A stretch of 64,000 bases of DNA from Clostridium sp. C2-6-12 (GTDB taxonomy: Bacteria > Bacillota > Clostridia > Clostridiales > Clostridiaceae). The notes under the pieces are model-generated. The model ran no database searches. It was not told where the DNA came from and worked only from the letters and a program-made list of their open reading frames with translations. Position numbers and translations under genes: made by a program. This document shows positions 45,876 through 55,131 of this stretch, one piece after another. Numbering within the stretch: position 1 is the stretch's first letter; the number at the start of each line of letters is the position of its first letter. The stretch spans positions 1-64,000 of the forward strand of contig NZ_JAABNP010000025.1 of NCBI RefSeq assembly GCF_009928485.1, given 5' to 3'.

Positions 45876-47396
45876 CTATATAATTTCTCCATTAATATTT
45901 TTCCTATAACTAAAAGCTTCTAAAATATGACCTTCTGATATATCTTTTTGAGCTTCAATATCAGCTATTGTTCTTGCTAGTTTAATCACCTTTCCATATC
46001 CTCTTAAAGATACATTAGAATCATTATAGTAATGTTTTAAAATTTCAGTACATCTATTAGTAACTCTGCATATTTCAAAAATATTTTTTCCTTTTATCTC
46101 AGAGTTATATTTATATACTGTATTTTTAAATCTTTCTTTTTGAATTTCCCTTGCTCTAAATACATTTTCTCTCATAACCTTAGAATCATATGAATCCTTT
46201 TGATTTTCTATTTCCTCATAGTTTAATCTTGGAACATAATTTAAAATATCAACCCTATCTAATAAAGCACTTGAAAACTTTTGATTATATCTTTTAATTT
46301 TACTATTTAAATAATATTGTTCTTGCATATTATCTCTATTTTCGTTATTATCTACTGGATTAAATGCTCCAACAAGTAAAAAGTCAGCAGGCATTTGATA
46401 ACTTCCACTTAATCTATTAATATTCACACATTTCTCTTCAAGTGGTTCCCTCAATGCTTCTAGCACTTCCTTTTTAAATTCCAAAATTTCATCCAAAAAC
46501 AATATTCCATTATGAGCCAACGTTATTTCTCCAGGCTTTATTTCTTTTCCACCACCTACCAAGGCTATTCTTGTTGTAGTGTGATGTGGCGCCCTGAAAG
46601 GCCTTACAATATTTGTTGTTTTATTAAGTAAGCCACATGCACTATATATCTTCGCAATTTCAATTAATTCCTCCTCAGATAGAGATGGTAAAATAGTCAT
46701 TAATGCTTTTGCAAGCATTGTTTTGCCACATCCAGGCTCTCCATAAAGAATAATATTATGTTTACCAGCTGCTGCTATTTCCAAAGCTCTTTTTGAAGAA
46801 TATTGTCCGATAATTTCTCCATAATCCATCGCTTCTTCTTTTTCTTCATATTTAATTTTCTTTTCTCCTTCATAAGGAAGCACATCATTATAGGTTATAC
46901 AAGAAATCACTTCATTTAAGTTTTTTAATGGATAATATTCACCTCCGTTTAGATAACAGCATTCTTCTAAATTATCATAAGGAAAAATAAACTTATTAAT
47001 ACTTTCATTTACTCCCTCTACGATTATTGGTATAGTACCTTTTACTGCTTTAAGCTCGCCAAATAAGGATAACTCTCCAAATATTATAGAATCCACCATA
47101 TCCTTTCTGCATATTTGATTAGATTCCATAAGAATACCAAGTGCCATAGGTAAATCTAAGAGAGATCCTATCTTCCTAACATCTGCTGGTGCCAAATTAA
47201 TAGTAATTCTTCCTAAAGGAAATTCAAAACCACAATTCGTTATTGCTGCCCTAACCCTTTCCTTTGCTTCTTTTACTGAAGTATCTGGCAAGCCTACTAT
47301 GTTAAACATAGGTAACCCCTTAGAAATATCTACTTCTACATTTATTAAAAATCCTTCTAAACCGTTGTGCGTTGCACTAATTATTTTCACTGCCAT
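45876..47396 (-). CDS. comM: YifB/ComM-like AAA+ ATPase (Mg-chelatase family)
   Basis: The 506-aa protein is the ComM-type hexameric helicase that helps branch migration in natural transformation. The start is the ATG at 47396, with AAAGGGTG six bases upstream; an upstream GTG at 47405 overlaps that site. The N-terminal domain (about 1-165) starts AVKIISATHNGLEGFL and carries RITINLAPADVRKIG. The AAA+ region has LYGEPGCGKTMLAKAL, RAPHHTTT, FLDEI and SALLDRVDI. The gene is 6 bp before dprA, forming a competence pair. Confidence 0.94.
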   Translation of the reverse strand: MAVKIISATHNGLEGFLINVEVDISKGLPMFNIVGLPDTSVKEAKERVRAAITNCGFEFPLGRITINLAPADVRKIGSLLDLPMALGILMESNQICRKDMVDSIIFGELSLFGELKAVKGTIPIIVEGVNESINKFIFPYDNLEECCYLNGGEYYPLKNLNEVISCITYNDVLPYEGEKKIKYEEKEEAMDYGEIIGQYSSKRALEIAAAGKHNIILYGEPGCGKTMLAKALMTILPSLSEEELIEIAKIYSACGLLNKTTNIVRPFRAPHHTTTRIALVGGGKEIKPGEITLAHNGILFLDEILEFKKEVLEALREPLEEKCVNINRLSGSYQMPADFLLVGAFNPVDNNENRDNMQEQYYLNSKIKRYNQKFSSALLDRVDILNYVPRLNYEEIENQKDSYDSKVMRENVFRAREIQKERFKNTVYKYNSEIKGKNIFEICRVTNRCTEILKHYYNDSNVSLRGYGKVIKLARTIADIEAQKDISEGHILEAFSYRKNINGEII

Positions 47397-47529
47397 AAAA
47401 ATCACCCTTTGAGATTATGGACACAAATTCAATAATTAATTCTCCAAAATGAAAATTGTTTAATTTATTCTTTAATGGTTAATAATTTTTATATAATTAA
47501 GTTTTCCATTATTCAATAGGAGTGATTTA

Positions 47530-47898
47530 GTGAAGAAATTAAATAGAGATATTGGTACTTATTGCGAAGATATAGCTAAAGAATATTTAAAGAAAAATAA
47601 CTATAATATAGTAGCTTGCAATTTTAGAAATTTCTTAGGAGAGCTTGATATTATATGTCTCCAAAATAATATATTAATAATTATTGAAGTTAAGGGAAGA
47701 TATAATTACGATTATGGATTTCCAAGAGAAGCCGTAAATATTTCAAAGCAAAAAACTATAATAAAAGTTACTAATTGTTATATTAGTTATAAAAATTTAA
47801 GGAATGTTAATATAAGATTTGATGTAATTGAAGTTTATTTAAATTCAAAAAATTCAATTGTTAAAATAAATCATTTAAAAGACGCTTTTAGAGCCTAA
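47530..47898 (+). CDS. YraN/UPF0102 predicted endonuclease
   Basis: The 122-aa protein matches the UPF0102 (YraN) family, a small nuclease fold of the restriction-endonuclease type. Visible motifs are NRDIGTYCEDIAKEYLKK (about 4-21), LGELDIICLQNNILIIIEVKGR (with E and D around 38-40 and E-V-K near 53), the metal-binding core. GTG at 47530 is the start, with AGGAG seven bases upstream. In relatives this gene is co-oriented with rnhB and comM; here it is on the opposite strand, diverging from comM and converging on rnhB. Confidence 0.92.
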   Translation: MKKLNRDIGTYCEDIAKEYLKKNNYNIVACNFRNFLGELDIICLQNNILIIIEVKGRYNYDYGFPREAVNISKQKTIIKVTNCYISYKNLRNVNIRFDVIEVYLNSKNSIVKINHLKDAFRA

Positions 47899-47930
47899 GT
47901 AGAAAAAAATTATACATTCAAACAAAGAAA

Positions 47931-47965
47931 CTCTGTAACAATACTATTTTAGTATTGTTACAGAG
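47931..47965. terminator. Bidirectional terminator between yraN and rnhB
   Basis: Perfect 16-base arms (47931-47946, 47950-47965) around a 3-base loop; CTTTTATTA follows on the plus strand and T-rich sequence on the minus. It serves both convergent genes. Confidence 0.9.
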
Positions 47966-48042
47966 CTTTTATTATAGAGCTGAAAAAAACATATAAATTT
48001 AAAACACCAAAAATTAATTTTCTACAAAATACATCTATATTC

Positions 48043-48849
48043 TTATAGTAATTTTGTCAAAAAACTATTTCTGTGAATTTCACATTTCCCATGTTCTTTT
48101 AAAGCTTCTATATGTTTTGAGGTACCATATCCAACATTGTTTTCAAAATCATAATGTGGATATTTTTTAGCATATTCCTTCATAATATTATCTCTATATA
48201 CTTTAGCTACAATTGATGCTGCTGCAATACACGCGCTCTTTGTATCACCTTTTATAACAGATTTATTTTCTATTTTAATATTCTTAACCAAATAGCCGTC
48301 AGATAATACTAAATCAGGTTTTACATCAAGAGAATTGCAGCTATCTAAAAAAACTTTATTATTAGAAAATGCTATTCCCTTTTCATCTATTTCTTCATTA
48401 GAAGAAACTGATATATGATAACTTAATGCTTTTTCTTTTATAATATGAGAAAGTTCTATTCTTTTTTCTTCTTTTACTTTTTTAGAGTCATTTAAGTATA
48501 AAATTAATTCTTCATCCAAAACATTTAAGTCCAAAATAACAGCACATGCAACAATAGGTCCTGCAAGCGGCCCTCTTCCAACTTCATCCACACCTGCAAC
48601 ATATTTATATTCTCCAAAGGATTTATCAAATTCATACATTTTTCTAACTCTTTTAACTTCATTTAGATATAAATCTAATTCCTTTTGAATTTTAGTTTTA
48701 AGGGCTAACACATTCTTTCTTTTATCATCTTCAAACCACTCTAAAACTTTGGAACTCTTTCCACTTTTATATAAGTCAATTATAGAAATATTATTAATTT
48801 CTTCTTTAATTTCAGCAAATGACAAAGATTTTATATCTTTATTTATCAT
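48043..48849 (-). CDS. rnhB: Ribonuclease HII
   Basis: The 268-aa RNase H removes RNA, including single ribonucleotides, from DNA. The start is the ATG at 48849, with GGGAG about nine bases upstream and an 11-base overlap with ylqF; longer readings to 48891 overlap ylqF by 53 bases. Motifs are VAGVDEVGRGPLAGPIVA with the two acidic residues (about 82-99), DSKKV, and IVAKVYRDNIM (about 215-225). About 75 residues precede the catalytic domain, as in Bacillus. Confidence 0.96.
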   Translation of the reverse strand: MINKDIKSLSFAEIKEEINNISIIDLYKSGKSSKVLEWFEDDKRKNVLALKTKIQKELDLYLNEVKRVRKMYEFDKSFGEYKYVAGVDEVGRGPLAGPIVACAVILDLNVLDEELILYLNDSKKVKEEKRIELSHIIKEKALSYHISVSSNEEIDEKGIAFSNNKVFLDSCNSLDVKPDLVLSDGYLVKNIKIENKSVIKGDTKSACIAAASIVAKVYRDNIMKEYAKKYPHYDFENNVGYGTSKHIEALKEHGKCEIHRNSFLTKLL

Positions 48850-49732
48850 CAGTTTCTTCTCCCAACTGACCTTCTTCAACTTTTTCATCATTTGGACGTT
48901 CTAAAGAGATATTGCCTATTTTTCCACCTCTAAATTCATCAAGCAGAATAACAGCAATTCTATTATAATCAATTTGTCCTCCAGAAATTAAAGCCCCTCT
49001 TTTTTTGCCTATCGCATCTAGAGTATCTAATGGATTTTCAAAAACTTGCTGCAACTTATATCTTTCTTTTAATTTAGCTTCGTAGGTTGTTTGTAATCTT
49101 TCCACAAGCTTTAAAGCCAATTCTTCTATATCCATGATTTCATCTTTTATAGCACCTGTAAAAGCTAAATTTAAGGCCGTTTCATCATCTTCAAATCTAG
49201 GCCATAATACTCCTGGCGTATCTAAAAGTTCAATTCCAATACTAGTCTTGATCCATTGCTTGCTTTTAGTAACCCCTGGTCTATCACCAGTTTTAGCTAT
49301 ATTATTTCTTGCTAATTTATTTATAAAAGTTGATTTTCCAACGTTAGGTATTCCAACCACCATAACTCGCGTAATAATATTAACCATACCTCTTGCTTTT
49401 AATCTATCATGCTTTTCCTTTAATAAAGTAAGTAGTGCAGGTTTTATATTTTTAAGTCCATCTCCTTTTAAACAATTCACTTCCAATACTTTAACATCAT
49501 CTTTGGTTAAATATTTAATCCACTCTTTTGTTATATTACTGTCAGTTAAATCACTCTTATTTAAAAGTATAATTCTAGGTTTTCCTTCTAATAATTTTTC
49601 AATATCAGGATTTGCTGAACTTCTTGGAATTCTAGCATCTCTTATTTCTATCACAGCATCAACTAATCCTAAATTTTCTTTAATTTCTCTTTGAGTTTTT
49701 TTCATATGCCCTGGGAACCAATTTATTGCCAT
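48839..49732 (-). CDS. ylqF: Ribosome biogenesis GTPase RbgA (YlqF)
   Basis: The 297-aa circularly permuted GTPase is needed for late assembly of the 50S subunit. The permuted motif order is visible: G4 NKSD (about 58-61) comes before G1 GIPNVGKST (about 129-137) and G3 DTPGV (about 175-179). It starts MAINWFPGHMKKTQREI, as in the family. AGGAGG precedes the ATG. It follows rplS and overlaps rnhB, the order known from Bacillus. Confidence 0.97.
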   Translation of the reverse strand: MAINWFPGHMKKTQREIKENLGLVDAVIEIRDARIPRSSANPDIEKLLEGKPRIILLNKSDLTDSNITKEWIKYLTKDDVKVLEVNCLKGDGLKNIKPALLTLLKEKHDRLKARGMVNIITRVMVVGIPNVGKSTFINKLARNNIAKTGDRPGVTKSKQWIKTSIGIELLDTPGVLWPRFEDDETALNLAFTGAIKDEIMDIEELALKLVERLQTTYEAKLKERYKLQQVFENPLDTLDAIGKKRGALISGGQIDYNRIAVILLDEFRGGKIGNISLERPNDEKVEEGQLGEETDDK

Positions 49733-49816
49733 ATAGATTCCTCCTTAAATTTATTTATATAATTAATTATTCACCATTCACTATTCATTTTGGGTTATAA
49801 AAAATTTTTTATGCAA

Positions 49817-49844
49817 TAAAAAAAGGACTGAAACAGTCCCTTTT
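49817..49844 (-). terminator. Terminator of rplS
   Basis: AAAAGGGACTG and CAGTCCTTTTTTT on the minus strand (49844-49817) pair across a 3-base loop with a T7 tail, just past the rplS stop. Confidence 0.85.
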
Positions 49845-49849
49845 AAATA

Positions 49850-50200
49850 CTATCTAGTTAATAATTCTTTAACTTTAGCAGCCTTACCAACTCTATCTCT
49901 TAAGTAGTAAAGTTTAGCTCTTCTTACTTTACCTTTTCTTGAGATTTCGATTTTGTCGATGATTGGTGCATTCATTGGGAATGTTCTTTCAACACCAGTT
50001 CCATAAGCAACTCTTCTTACAGTGAAAGTTTCTCTTAATCCACCATTTTGCTTTTTGATAACAGTACCTTCGAACATTTGGATTCTTTCTTTGTTACCTT
50101 CTTGAATCTTAACGTATACCTTTATAGTATCCCCGATTCTAAAGTTAGGTAAGTCAGTTCTGATTTGTTCAGCTTCAATAGCTCTTATTATTTCATTCAT
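49850..50200 (-). CDS. rplS: 50S ribosomal protein L19
   Basis: The 116-aa protein sits at the 30S/50S interface. The start is the ATG at 50200, nine bases after AAGGAGG; the upstream extension to 50242 lies across that site and is not coding. Marks are [20 protein letters not shown] (about 19-38), [14 protein letters not shown] and the C-terminal KAKLYYLR-like [16 protein letters not shown] leader element precedes it. Confidence 0.98.
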   Translation of the reverse strand: MNEIIRAIEAEQIRTDLPNFRIGDTIKVYVKIQEGNKERIQMFEGTVIKKQNGGLRETFTVRRVAYGTGVERTFPMNAPIIDKIEISRKGKVRRAKLYYLRDRVGKAAKVKELLTR

Positions 50201-50225
50201 TGTGCATTCCCTCCTTAAACGATAA

Positions 50226-50272
50226 TTTGACGTTCTTAACATATAAATACTGACAGAGGAACGCCCGTACTA
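50226..50272 (-). ncRNA. Candidate L19 leader RNA
   Basis: Upstream of rplS on the minus strand GGCGTTC can pair with GAACGTC across a 23-base loop, at about 50264-50228. Firmicute rplS genes often carry an L19 leader; I recognise the position and pairing, not a full consensus match. Confidence 0.4.
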
Positions 50273-50329
50273 GCACAAATTTAATAATATCATATATTTT
50301 TTTATTTTTCAACAAAATTTATATTATTT

Positions 50330-51049
50330 CTATTTATCTTTATTACTTTTTAAAATTTTAATGTCTTCTTTACTTAAAATAACATTTTTATATAAATCAG
50401 GTCTCTTTCTTTTAGTTATATTTAAAGATTGAAGCCTTCTCCATTTACGTATATTTTCATGATGACCAGACAAAAGTATTTCTGGAACTTTTTCTCCTTC
50501 AAATTCTTCTGGTCTTGTATATTGAGGATATTCTAACAAACCATTATAAAAAGACTCTTCCATATAGCTTTCTTCTTTCCCAAGAACTCCTGGAATAAGC
50601 CTTAAAACACTATCTATAACAGGAATTGCCGCCATTTCTCCTCCAGTCAAAACAAAATCTCCAAGGGAAATTTCCATATCTATATGCTTATAAACTCTTT
50701 CATCTATACCTTCGTAATGACCGCATAAAAATACAATTCCTTCTTCAACAGAAAGTTCTTTTGCAATTTCTTGATTAAAAGTTTTTCCTCTAGGTCCAAG
50801 AAATATAACTTTACCTTTGTTAGTTTCTTTTGCTTTTCTTATACAATCAACTATTGGTTGAGGCGCCATAACCATTCCTGCACCGCCTCCATAGGGATAA
50901 TCGTCTACCTTCTTATGCTTATTTAAGGTATAATCTCTTATGTTTAATAATTCTAAATCAATTAATTTATTTTCTCGTGCTCTTCCAATAATACTATGAT
51001 CAAAAATAGAAAACATTTCTGGAAACAATGTTAATATGCTAATCTTCAT
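50330..51049 (-). CDS. trmD: tRNA (guanine-37-N1)-methyltransferase
   Basis: The 239-aa knotted methyltransferase modifies G37 next to the anticodon. The start is the ATG at 51049, overlapping the rimM stop by 11 bases, with GGTGAG before it; the reading to 51064 adds five residues. Motifs: [12 protein letters not shown] at the start, [16 protein letters not shown] (about 52-67), [12 protein letters not shown] and [14 protein letters not shown] in the knot. Confidence 0.97.
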   Translation of the reverse strand: MKISILTLFPEMFSIFDHSIIGRARENKLIDLELLNIRDYTLNKHKKVDDYPYGGGAGMVMAPQPIVDCIRKAKETNKGKVIFLGPRGKTFNQEIAKELSVEEGIVFLCGHYEGIDERVYKHIDMEISLGDFVLTGGEMAAIPVIDSVLRLIPGVLGKEESYMEESFYNGLLEYPQYTRPEEFEGEKVPEILLSGHHENIRKWRRLQSLNITKRKRPDLYKNVILSKEDIKILKSNKDK

Positions 51050-51536
51050 CTTGCCACTCACCAACTGGTTTAATAACTATTTTTTTAGACTCTATATCTA
51101 TTGTAAATACAATATCTTTAAGTACAGGAATTAGCAACTCTTTTGGCTCCTTTATCCAATACACATCATTATTAGGAGTACTTATAACGTCAAATATCTT
51201 TCCTAATTCCTTATCATTTGTGTCATATACTGTACATTTTTTTAAATCTACAACGTAATGAGTATCTGGTGGAAGTTCTGGTTCATCTGCTCTTGGTATT
51301 TCAATATATTTTTCCTTATAAGTTTCAGCGTCATTCATAGAATCTATTCCTTCTATTTTTAAAATAACTCTATCCTTTTGAAACTTAACACCTTGTATCT
51401 TTTTTTCAACACCATCAACCAAAACAGTTTTTAGTCGTTTAAATTTATTAGGATCTTCTGTTAATGGATAAACCTTAACTTCTCCTTTTATTCCATGAGT
51501 ATTTATAATTTTGCCAATTTTAAATAATTGCTCCAA
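51039..51536 (-). CDS. rimM: Ribosome maturation factor RimM
   Basis: The 165-aa 16S processing factor works on the 30S head. The N-terminal barrel begins [20 protein letters not shown] (about 7-26), and the C-terminal PRC-barrel includes [20 protein letters not shown]. The length is normal. It is in the khpA-rimM-trmD-rplS order; Bacillus ylqD, which lies between khpA and rimM, is missing. The 141-bp gap to khpA contains an AT-rich hairpin near 51645-51672. Confidence 0.97.
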   Translation of the reverse strand: MEQLFKIGKIINTHGIKGEVKVYPLTEDPNKFKRLKTVLVDGVEKKIQGVKFQKDRVILKIEGIDSMNDAETYKEKYIEIPRADEPELPPDTHYVVDLKKCTVYDTNDKELGKIFDVISTPNNDVYWIKEPKELLIPVLKDIVFTIDIESKKIVIKPVGEWQDED

Positions 51537-51677
51537 TCATTTCACCTCTGTTTTTTATAATATTTATTATTAATTTAAATTATACATGATTAAATTGTTA
51601 TTTTTAAGTATGTATAATTTAACCATTAATTTTCTTTTAATACTTAAAAAGAGTTAGGTTACCCTAACTCTCAATTT

Positions 51678-51905
51678 TTAGATGATTTCTATTATTACTC
51701 GTTTATTCTGTTTAACCGCTACAGCCTTTATAACTGTTCTTATAGCCTTAGCAATTCTTCCTTGCTTACCTATAATTTTCCCCATATCCTCTGGTGCTAC
51801 TGTTAATTTTAGTACTATGGAATCATCTTCCTCTACCTCTTTAACAATAACTGAATCTGGGTTTTCAACAAGGGATTTAGCCATAAATTCAACTAATTCC
51901 TTCAT
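51678..51905 (-). CDS. khpA: KH-domain RNA-binding protein KhpA (YlqC)
   Basis: The 75-aa single-KH protein starts at the ATG at 51905 (MKELVEFMAKSLV), the family start; only a weak GGA precedes it, and an upstream TTG at 51917 would add four residues. The GxxG loop is GKQGRIAKAIRTVIK (about 48-62). KhpA pairs with KhpB (Jag) in Firmicutes to bind many RNAs. It lies 36 bp after rpsP. Confidence 0.93.
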   Translation of the reverse strand: MKELVEFMAKSLVENPDSVIVKEVEEDDSIVLKLTVAPEDMGKIIGKQGRIAKAIRTVIKAVAVKQNKRVIIEII

Positions 51906-51953
51906 AAACGTCCACAATCAGTATGTACTAATTGCAGAATTCACCTCCAAAAA

Positions 51954-52199
51954 TTACTTAGTAAGACCTGCATTGTTGAAAAGTCTTTTAACTACGTCTG
52001 TTGGTTGTGCTCCATTAGATAACCATTTATTAGCTTTTTCTTCATTGATTTTAACTTCAACTGGTTCAGTTAATGGATTGTAGTATCCAATTTCTTCAAC
52101 GAACTTACCATCTCTTGGTGCTCTTGAATCTGCAACAACGATTCTATAGAAAGGAGCTTTCTTAGATCCCATTCTTCTTAATCTGATTTTTACTGCCAT
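51954..52199 (-). CDS. rpsP: 30S ribosomal protein S16
   Basis: The 81-aa protein is needed for 30S assembly. It starts [25 protein letters not shown] (split at residues 2-26) and includes [18 protein letters not shown] precedes the ATG. It follows ffh after 80 bp and leads into khpA, the ffh-rpsP-ylqC order of Bacillus. Confidence 0.98.
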   Translation of the reverse strand: MAVKIRLRRMGSKKAPFYRIVVADSRAPRDGKFVEEIGYYNPLTEPVEVKINEEKANKWLSNGAQPTDVVKRLFNNAGLTK

Positions 52200-52279
52200 T
52201 TTAATTTCACCTCCTTTAAAGGTATTATTATATATTTTAGGTATAGCATATAAATGCTTAACCGAATATGTCTTTACTT

Positions 52280-53635
52280 TTAGAACGGCAACTTTCCAAA
52301 TAAACCGCCGCCTCTTTTTGCCTGCTTTTGAAATGACTTCATTTGTTTCATGTTCTTTTTCATCATTTCATAGCCTTTCATAAGCTTATTAACCTCTTGA
52401 ACATTAGTACCCGATCCTTTAGCTATTCTTAGCTTTCTTGAAGGAGATTTTACTATAAGACTAGGATTTTTTCTTTCCTTAGATGTCATAGATTGAATAA
52501 TCGCCTTAGTTTTATCAAGCGCTTCTGTTCCTTTTTCAAAATCAACACCTTGAAGTTCTTTCGAATTCATGCCAGGTATCATTTCCATAATTTTATTTAA
52601 AGGTCCAAGCTTTTTCATCTGCTCCATTGCCATTAGGTAATCATCAAAGTTAAATTCTTGATTTAACATTCTCTTACCTAAATCAGCTGCTTCCTTTTCA
52701 TCAATTGCCTCTTGAGCCTTTTCAATAAGTGATAATACATCACCCATCCCAAGTATTCTTGATGCCATTCTATCTGGATGGAACACTTCAAAATCATTCA
52801 TTTTTTCACCAATACCAGCATACTTAATTGGTTTATCAATTATGGTTTTGATTGAAAGTGCAGCTCCGCCTCTTGTATCACCATCTAACTTTGTTAGTAT
52901 AACTCCAGTTAAGTCTAAGTCATTATTAAAACTTTCTGCTACATTAACAGCATCTTGACCTGTCATAGAATCAACAACTAATAAAATTTCTGATGGATTA
53001 ACATTTGCTTTTATATTTTTTAATTCCTGCATTAATTCTTCGTCAATATGAAGTCTACCTGCAGTATCTATAATAACTACATTATTTCCATTGTCTTTTG
53101 CATGAGCTATTCCATTCTTTGCAATATCAACAGGATTAACTTTATCTCCCATTGAGAATACTGGAATTTCAATTTGTTTTCCTACTACTTCTAATTGTTT
53201 TATAGCAGCAGGTCTGTAAATATCACATGCCACAAGTAATGGCTTCTTATTATCTTTTCTAAGGTTTAATGCAAGCTTACCACACATAGTAGTTTTACCT
53301 GCCCCCTGTAGTCCAACTAACATAATAACTGTAAGTCCTGAACTACTGTAGTTAAGTTTACTTTCACTTCCACCCATAAGATTAGTAAGTTCTTCGTTAA
53401 CTATCTTTATTACATGTTGTCCTGGTGTTAAGCTTTCAAGTACTTCAGCTCCAACACACTTTGAACTAACAGACGAAATAAATTGTTTAACAACTTTATA
53501 GTTAACATCTGCTTCTAACAAGGCAAGCTTTACTTCTCTCATGGCTTCTTTTATATCTTTTTCAGTTAACTTTCCTTTACCTTTCAGTTTTTTGAAAGTT
53601 TCCTGTAATTTTTCACCTAATCCTTCGAAAGCCAT
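52280..53635 (-). CDS. ffh: Signal recognition particle protein Ffh
   Basis: The 451-aa GTPase of the SRP binds nascent signal sequences. The N domain begins [20 protein letters not shown]; the G domain has [15 protein letters not shown] (about 107-121), DTAGRLH and [14 protein letters not shown]; the methionine-rich M domain (about 300-451) includes [13 protein letters not shown] and [20 protein letters not shown]. The C-terminal [12 protein letters not shown] tail is typical. It is 13 bp after ylxM. Confidence 0.98.
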   Translation of the reverse strand: MAFEGLGEKLQETFKKLKGKGKLTEKDIKEAMREVKLALLEADVNYKVVKQFISSVSSKCVGAEVLESLTPGQHVIKIVNEELTNLMGGSESKLNYSSSGLTVIMLVGLQGAGKTTMCGKLALNLRKDNKKPLLVACDIYRPAAIKQLEVVGKQIEIPVFSMGDKVNPVDIAKNGIAHAKDNGNNVVIIDTAGRLHIDEELMQELKNIKANVNPSEILLVVDSMTGQDAVNVAESFNNDLDLTGVILTKLDGDTRGGAALSIKTIIDKPIKYAGIGEKMNDFEVFHPDRMASRILGMGDVLSLIEKAQEAIDEKEAADLGKRMLNQEFNFDDYLMAMEQMKKLGPLNKIMEMIPGMNSKELQGVDFEKGTEALDKTKAIIQSMTSKERKNPSLIVKSPSRKLRIAKGSGTNVQEVNKLMKGYEMMKKNMKQMKSFQKQAKRGGGLFGKLPF

Positions 53636-53648
53636 GTTTACCTCCTCC

Positions 53649-53978
53649 TTATAAATTTTCTAGTTTATTTTTATATTTTATAATATCCTCATTATCTATG
53701 GAATACTTATTTTTTAAATCTTCTAAAAAATTTATAATTTCTTTTTCTCTATCAAAACTCTTTTGAAGTAAGTTAAGCTTACTTTCATAGGCTAGAAGTT
53801 GTTTGTAACATCTTTTGATCAAATCGTGAATAGCTTGACGACTCGTATTATTAATTTCAGCTATTTCAGCTAAAGATAAATCATCATTATAATACCATTG
53901 CATAATTTCAATTTGCTTCTCAGTTAACAATGGACCGTAATAATCCATAAGTAACGATATCTCAACTCTATTTTCCAT
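53649..53978 (-). CDS. ylxM: YlxM/p13-type helix-turn-helix protein
   Basis: The 109-aa protein is the sigma-70 region-4-like UPF0122 family, with EISLLMDYYGPLLTEKQIEIMQ (split near residues 5-26), a helix-turn-helix at LSLAEIAEINNTSRQAIHDLIK (around 35-56) and a coiled C-terminus. It is found next to ffh in Firmicutes and modulates SRP activity in some. A near-consensus promoter (TTGACA-17-TAAAAT) lies about 30 bp upstream. Confidence 0.92.
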   Translation of the reverse strand: MENRVEISLLMDYYGPLLTEKQIEIMQWYYNDDLSLAEIAEINNTSRQAIHDLIKRCYKQLLAYESKLNLLQKSFDREKEIINFLEDLKNKYSIDNEDIIKYKNKLENL

Positions 53979-54002
53979 TTAATCACCTTACCCACAAAAG
54001 AG

Positions 54003-54031
54003 ATTTTAACAGGATTTTTTATAAGTGTCAA
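54003..54031 (-). promoter_or_regulatory. Promoter of ylxM-ffh
   Basis: TTGACA (54031-54026) and TAAAAT (54008-54003) are 17 bases apart on the minus strand. The -35 box sits inside the right arm of the hairpin at 54016-54057. Confidence 0.75.
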
Positions 54032-54057
54032 GTATTTTTACTTAACACTTATAAAAA
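54016..54057 (-). terminator. Hairpin at the ylxM-ffh promoter
   Basis: Thirteen-base arms TTTTTATAAGTGT (54016-54028) and its complement (54045-54057) enclose an additional AAGTA/TACTT stem. On the minus strand it follows ftsY, so it may terminate that gene; it also covers the ylxM -35. Confidence 0.6.
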
Positions 54058-54100
54058 ATTAATATTTTCTCATATTTTTAATTATCTTGGTTGTGCTTAA

Positions 54101-54141
54101 TAAGTTCCGCATTGCAGCATAGCTGCTCTTTTTATAGGTGT
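54101..54141. repeat. Fifth copy of the rpsO-pnp hairpin repeat
   Basis: AAGTTCCGCATTGCAGCATA and the following bases contain the core GCAGCATAGCTGC (54113-54125) and the CTCTTTTTATAG tail. It matches the repeats at 23062-23240. A separate CAAATTCC/GGAATTTG hairpin lies at 54151-54170. Confidence 0.75.
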
Positions 54142-54210
54142 TTATTTTTCCAAATTCCGTTAGGAATTTGTTCCTAATTGTTAACTGTTAATCGTCAATT
54201 CTTAATTAAT

Positions 54211-55119
54211 CTAAATCAAAGCTTCCGCAAAACCTTCTGCATCAAATTTTTGAAGGTCATCAATTCCTTCTCCAACTCCTATATATCTAACAGGAATGTT
54301 TAAGCTTTGTTTTATAGATAATACAACTCCACCTTTTGCAGTTCCATCTAATTTTGTTAATATTATTCCATCAATAGGACATGCCTCCATAAATTGCTTT
54401 GCTTGAATTACAGCATTTTGCCCTGTTGTTGCATCTAAAACGAGTAATGTTTCTTTTTTATAGCCTTCCAATTCCCTGTCTATTATTCTGTTTATCTTTT
54501 CAAGCTCATTCATTAAATTCTTTTTATTATGGAGTCTTCCAGCAGTATCACATATTAATAAATCCACATTTCTAGCTTTTGCAGCCTGTATTGCATCAAA
54601 AACAACTGCTGCAGGATCTGATCCTTCTTGATGTTTTACTATGTCAACTTCAGCACGACTACTCCAAACCTCAAGCTGATCTATTGCTGCTGCTCTGAAA
54701 GTATCTGCTGCTGCTAACAGAACTTTTTTACCTTCTTCTTTATTTTTAGCTGCAAGCTTTCCTATAGATGTTGTCTTCCCAACACCATTTACACCAATTA
54801 CAAGCATAACCTTTTTTCCTTCTGTTTCATCTTCATAAGCTCCCTCAAGCAATAAGTCTTTTATTACTTCCTTTAAGGCTGGCTTAACTGCTTGTGGATC
54901 ATTTATTTTTTCCTTACGTATTTTAGTTCTTAATCTTTCAATTATATCAACTGTTGTATCCATCCCCACATCTGATACTATTAGAATTTCTTCTAATTCT
55001 TCATATAAATCCTCATCAATGGTGATTGCTAAATTTAAAGCTTCATTAATTTTATCAGTTAATCCATCTCTAGTTTTCGATAATCCCTCTTTTAGTTTAT
55101 TAAATAAATTTCCAAACAA
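54211..55119 (-). CDS. ftsY: SRP receptor FtsY
   Basis: The 302-aa GTPase receives the SRP-ribosome complex at the membrane. The N domain starts GNLFNKLKEGLSKTRDGL; the G domain has GVNGVGKTTSIGKLAAK (about 108-124), DTAGRLHNKKNLMNEL and TKLDGTAKGGV. The A domain of proteobacteria is missing, which is usual in Firmicutes. It follows smc by 12 bp, giving smc-ftsY-ylxM-ffh. Confidence 0.98.
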   Translation of the reverse strand: MFGNLFNKLKEGLSKTRDGLTDKINEALNLAITIDEDLYEELEEILIVSDVGMDTTVDIIERLRTKIRKEKINDPQAVKPALKEVIKDLLLEGAYEDETEGKKVMLVIGVNGVGKTTSIGKLAAKNKEEGKKVLLAAADTFRAAAIDQLEVWSSRAEVDIVKHQEGSDPAAVVFDAIQAAKARNVDLLICDTAGRLHNKKNLMNELEKINRIIDRELEGYKKETLLVLDATTGQNAVIQAKQFMEACPIDGIILTKLDGTAKGGVVLSIKQSLNIPVRYIGVGEGIDDLQKFDAEGFAEALI

Positions 55120-55131
55120 ATCCTTTTCCTC

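Noticed and set aside
49134..49694. 186-codon plus-strand ORF over ylqF
   Set aside because: It is a mirror frame of a well-supported GTPase gene, with no ribosome site and no recognisable domain.
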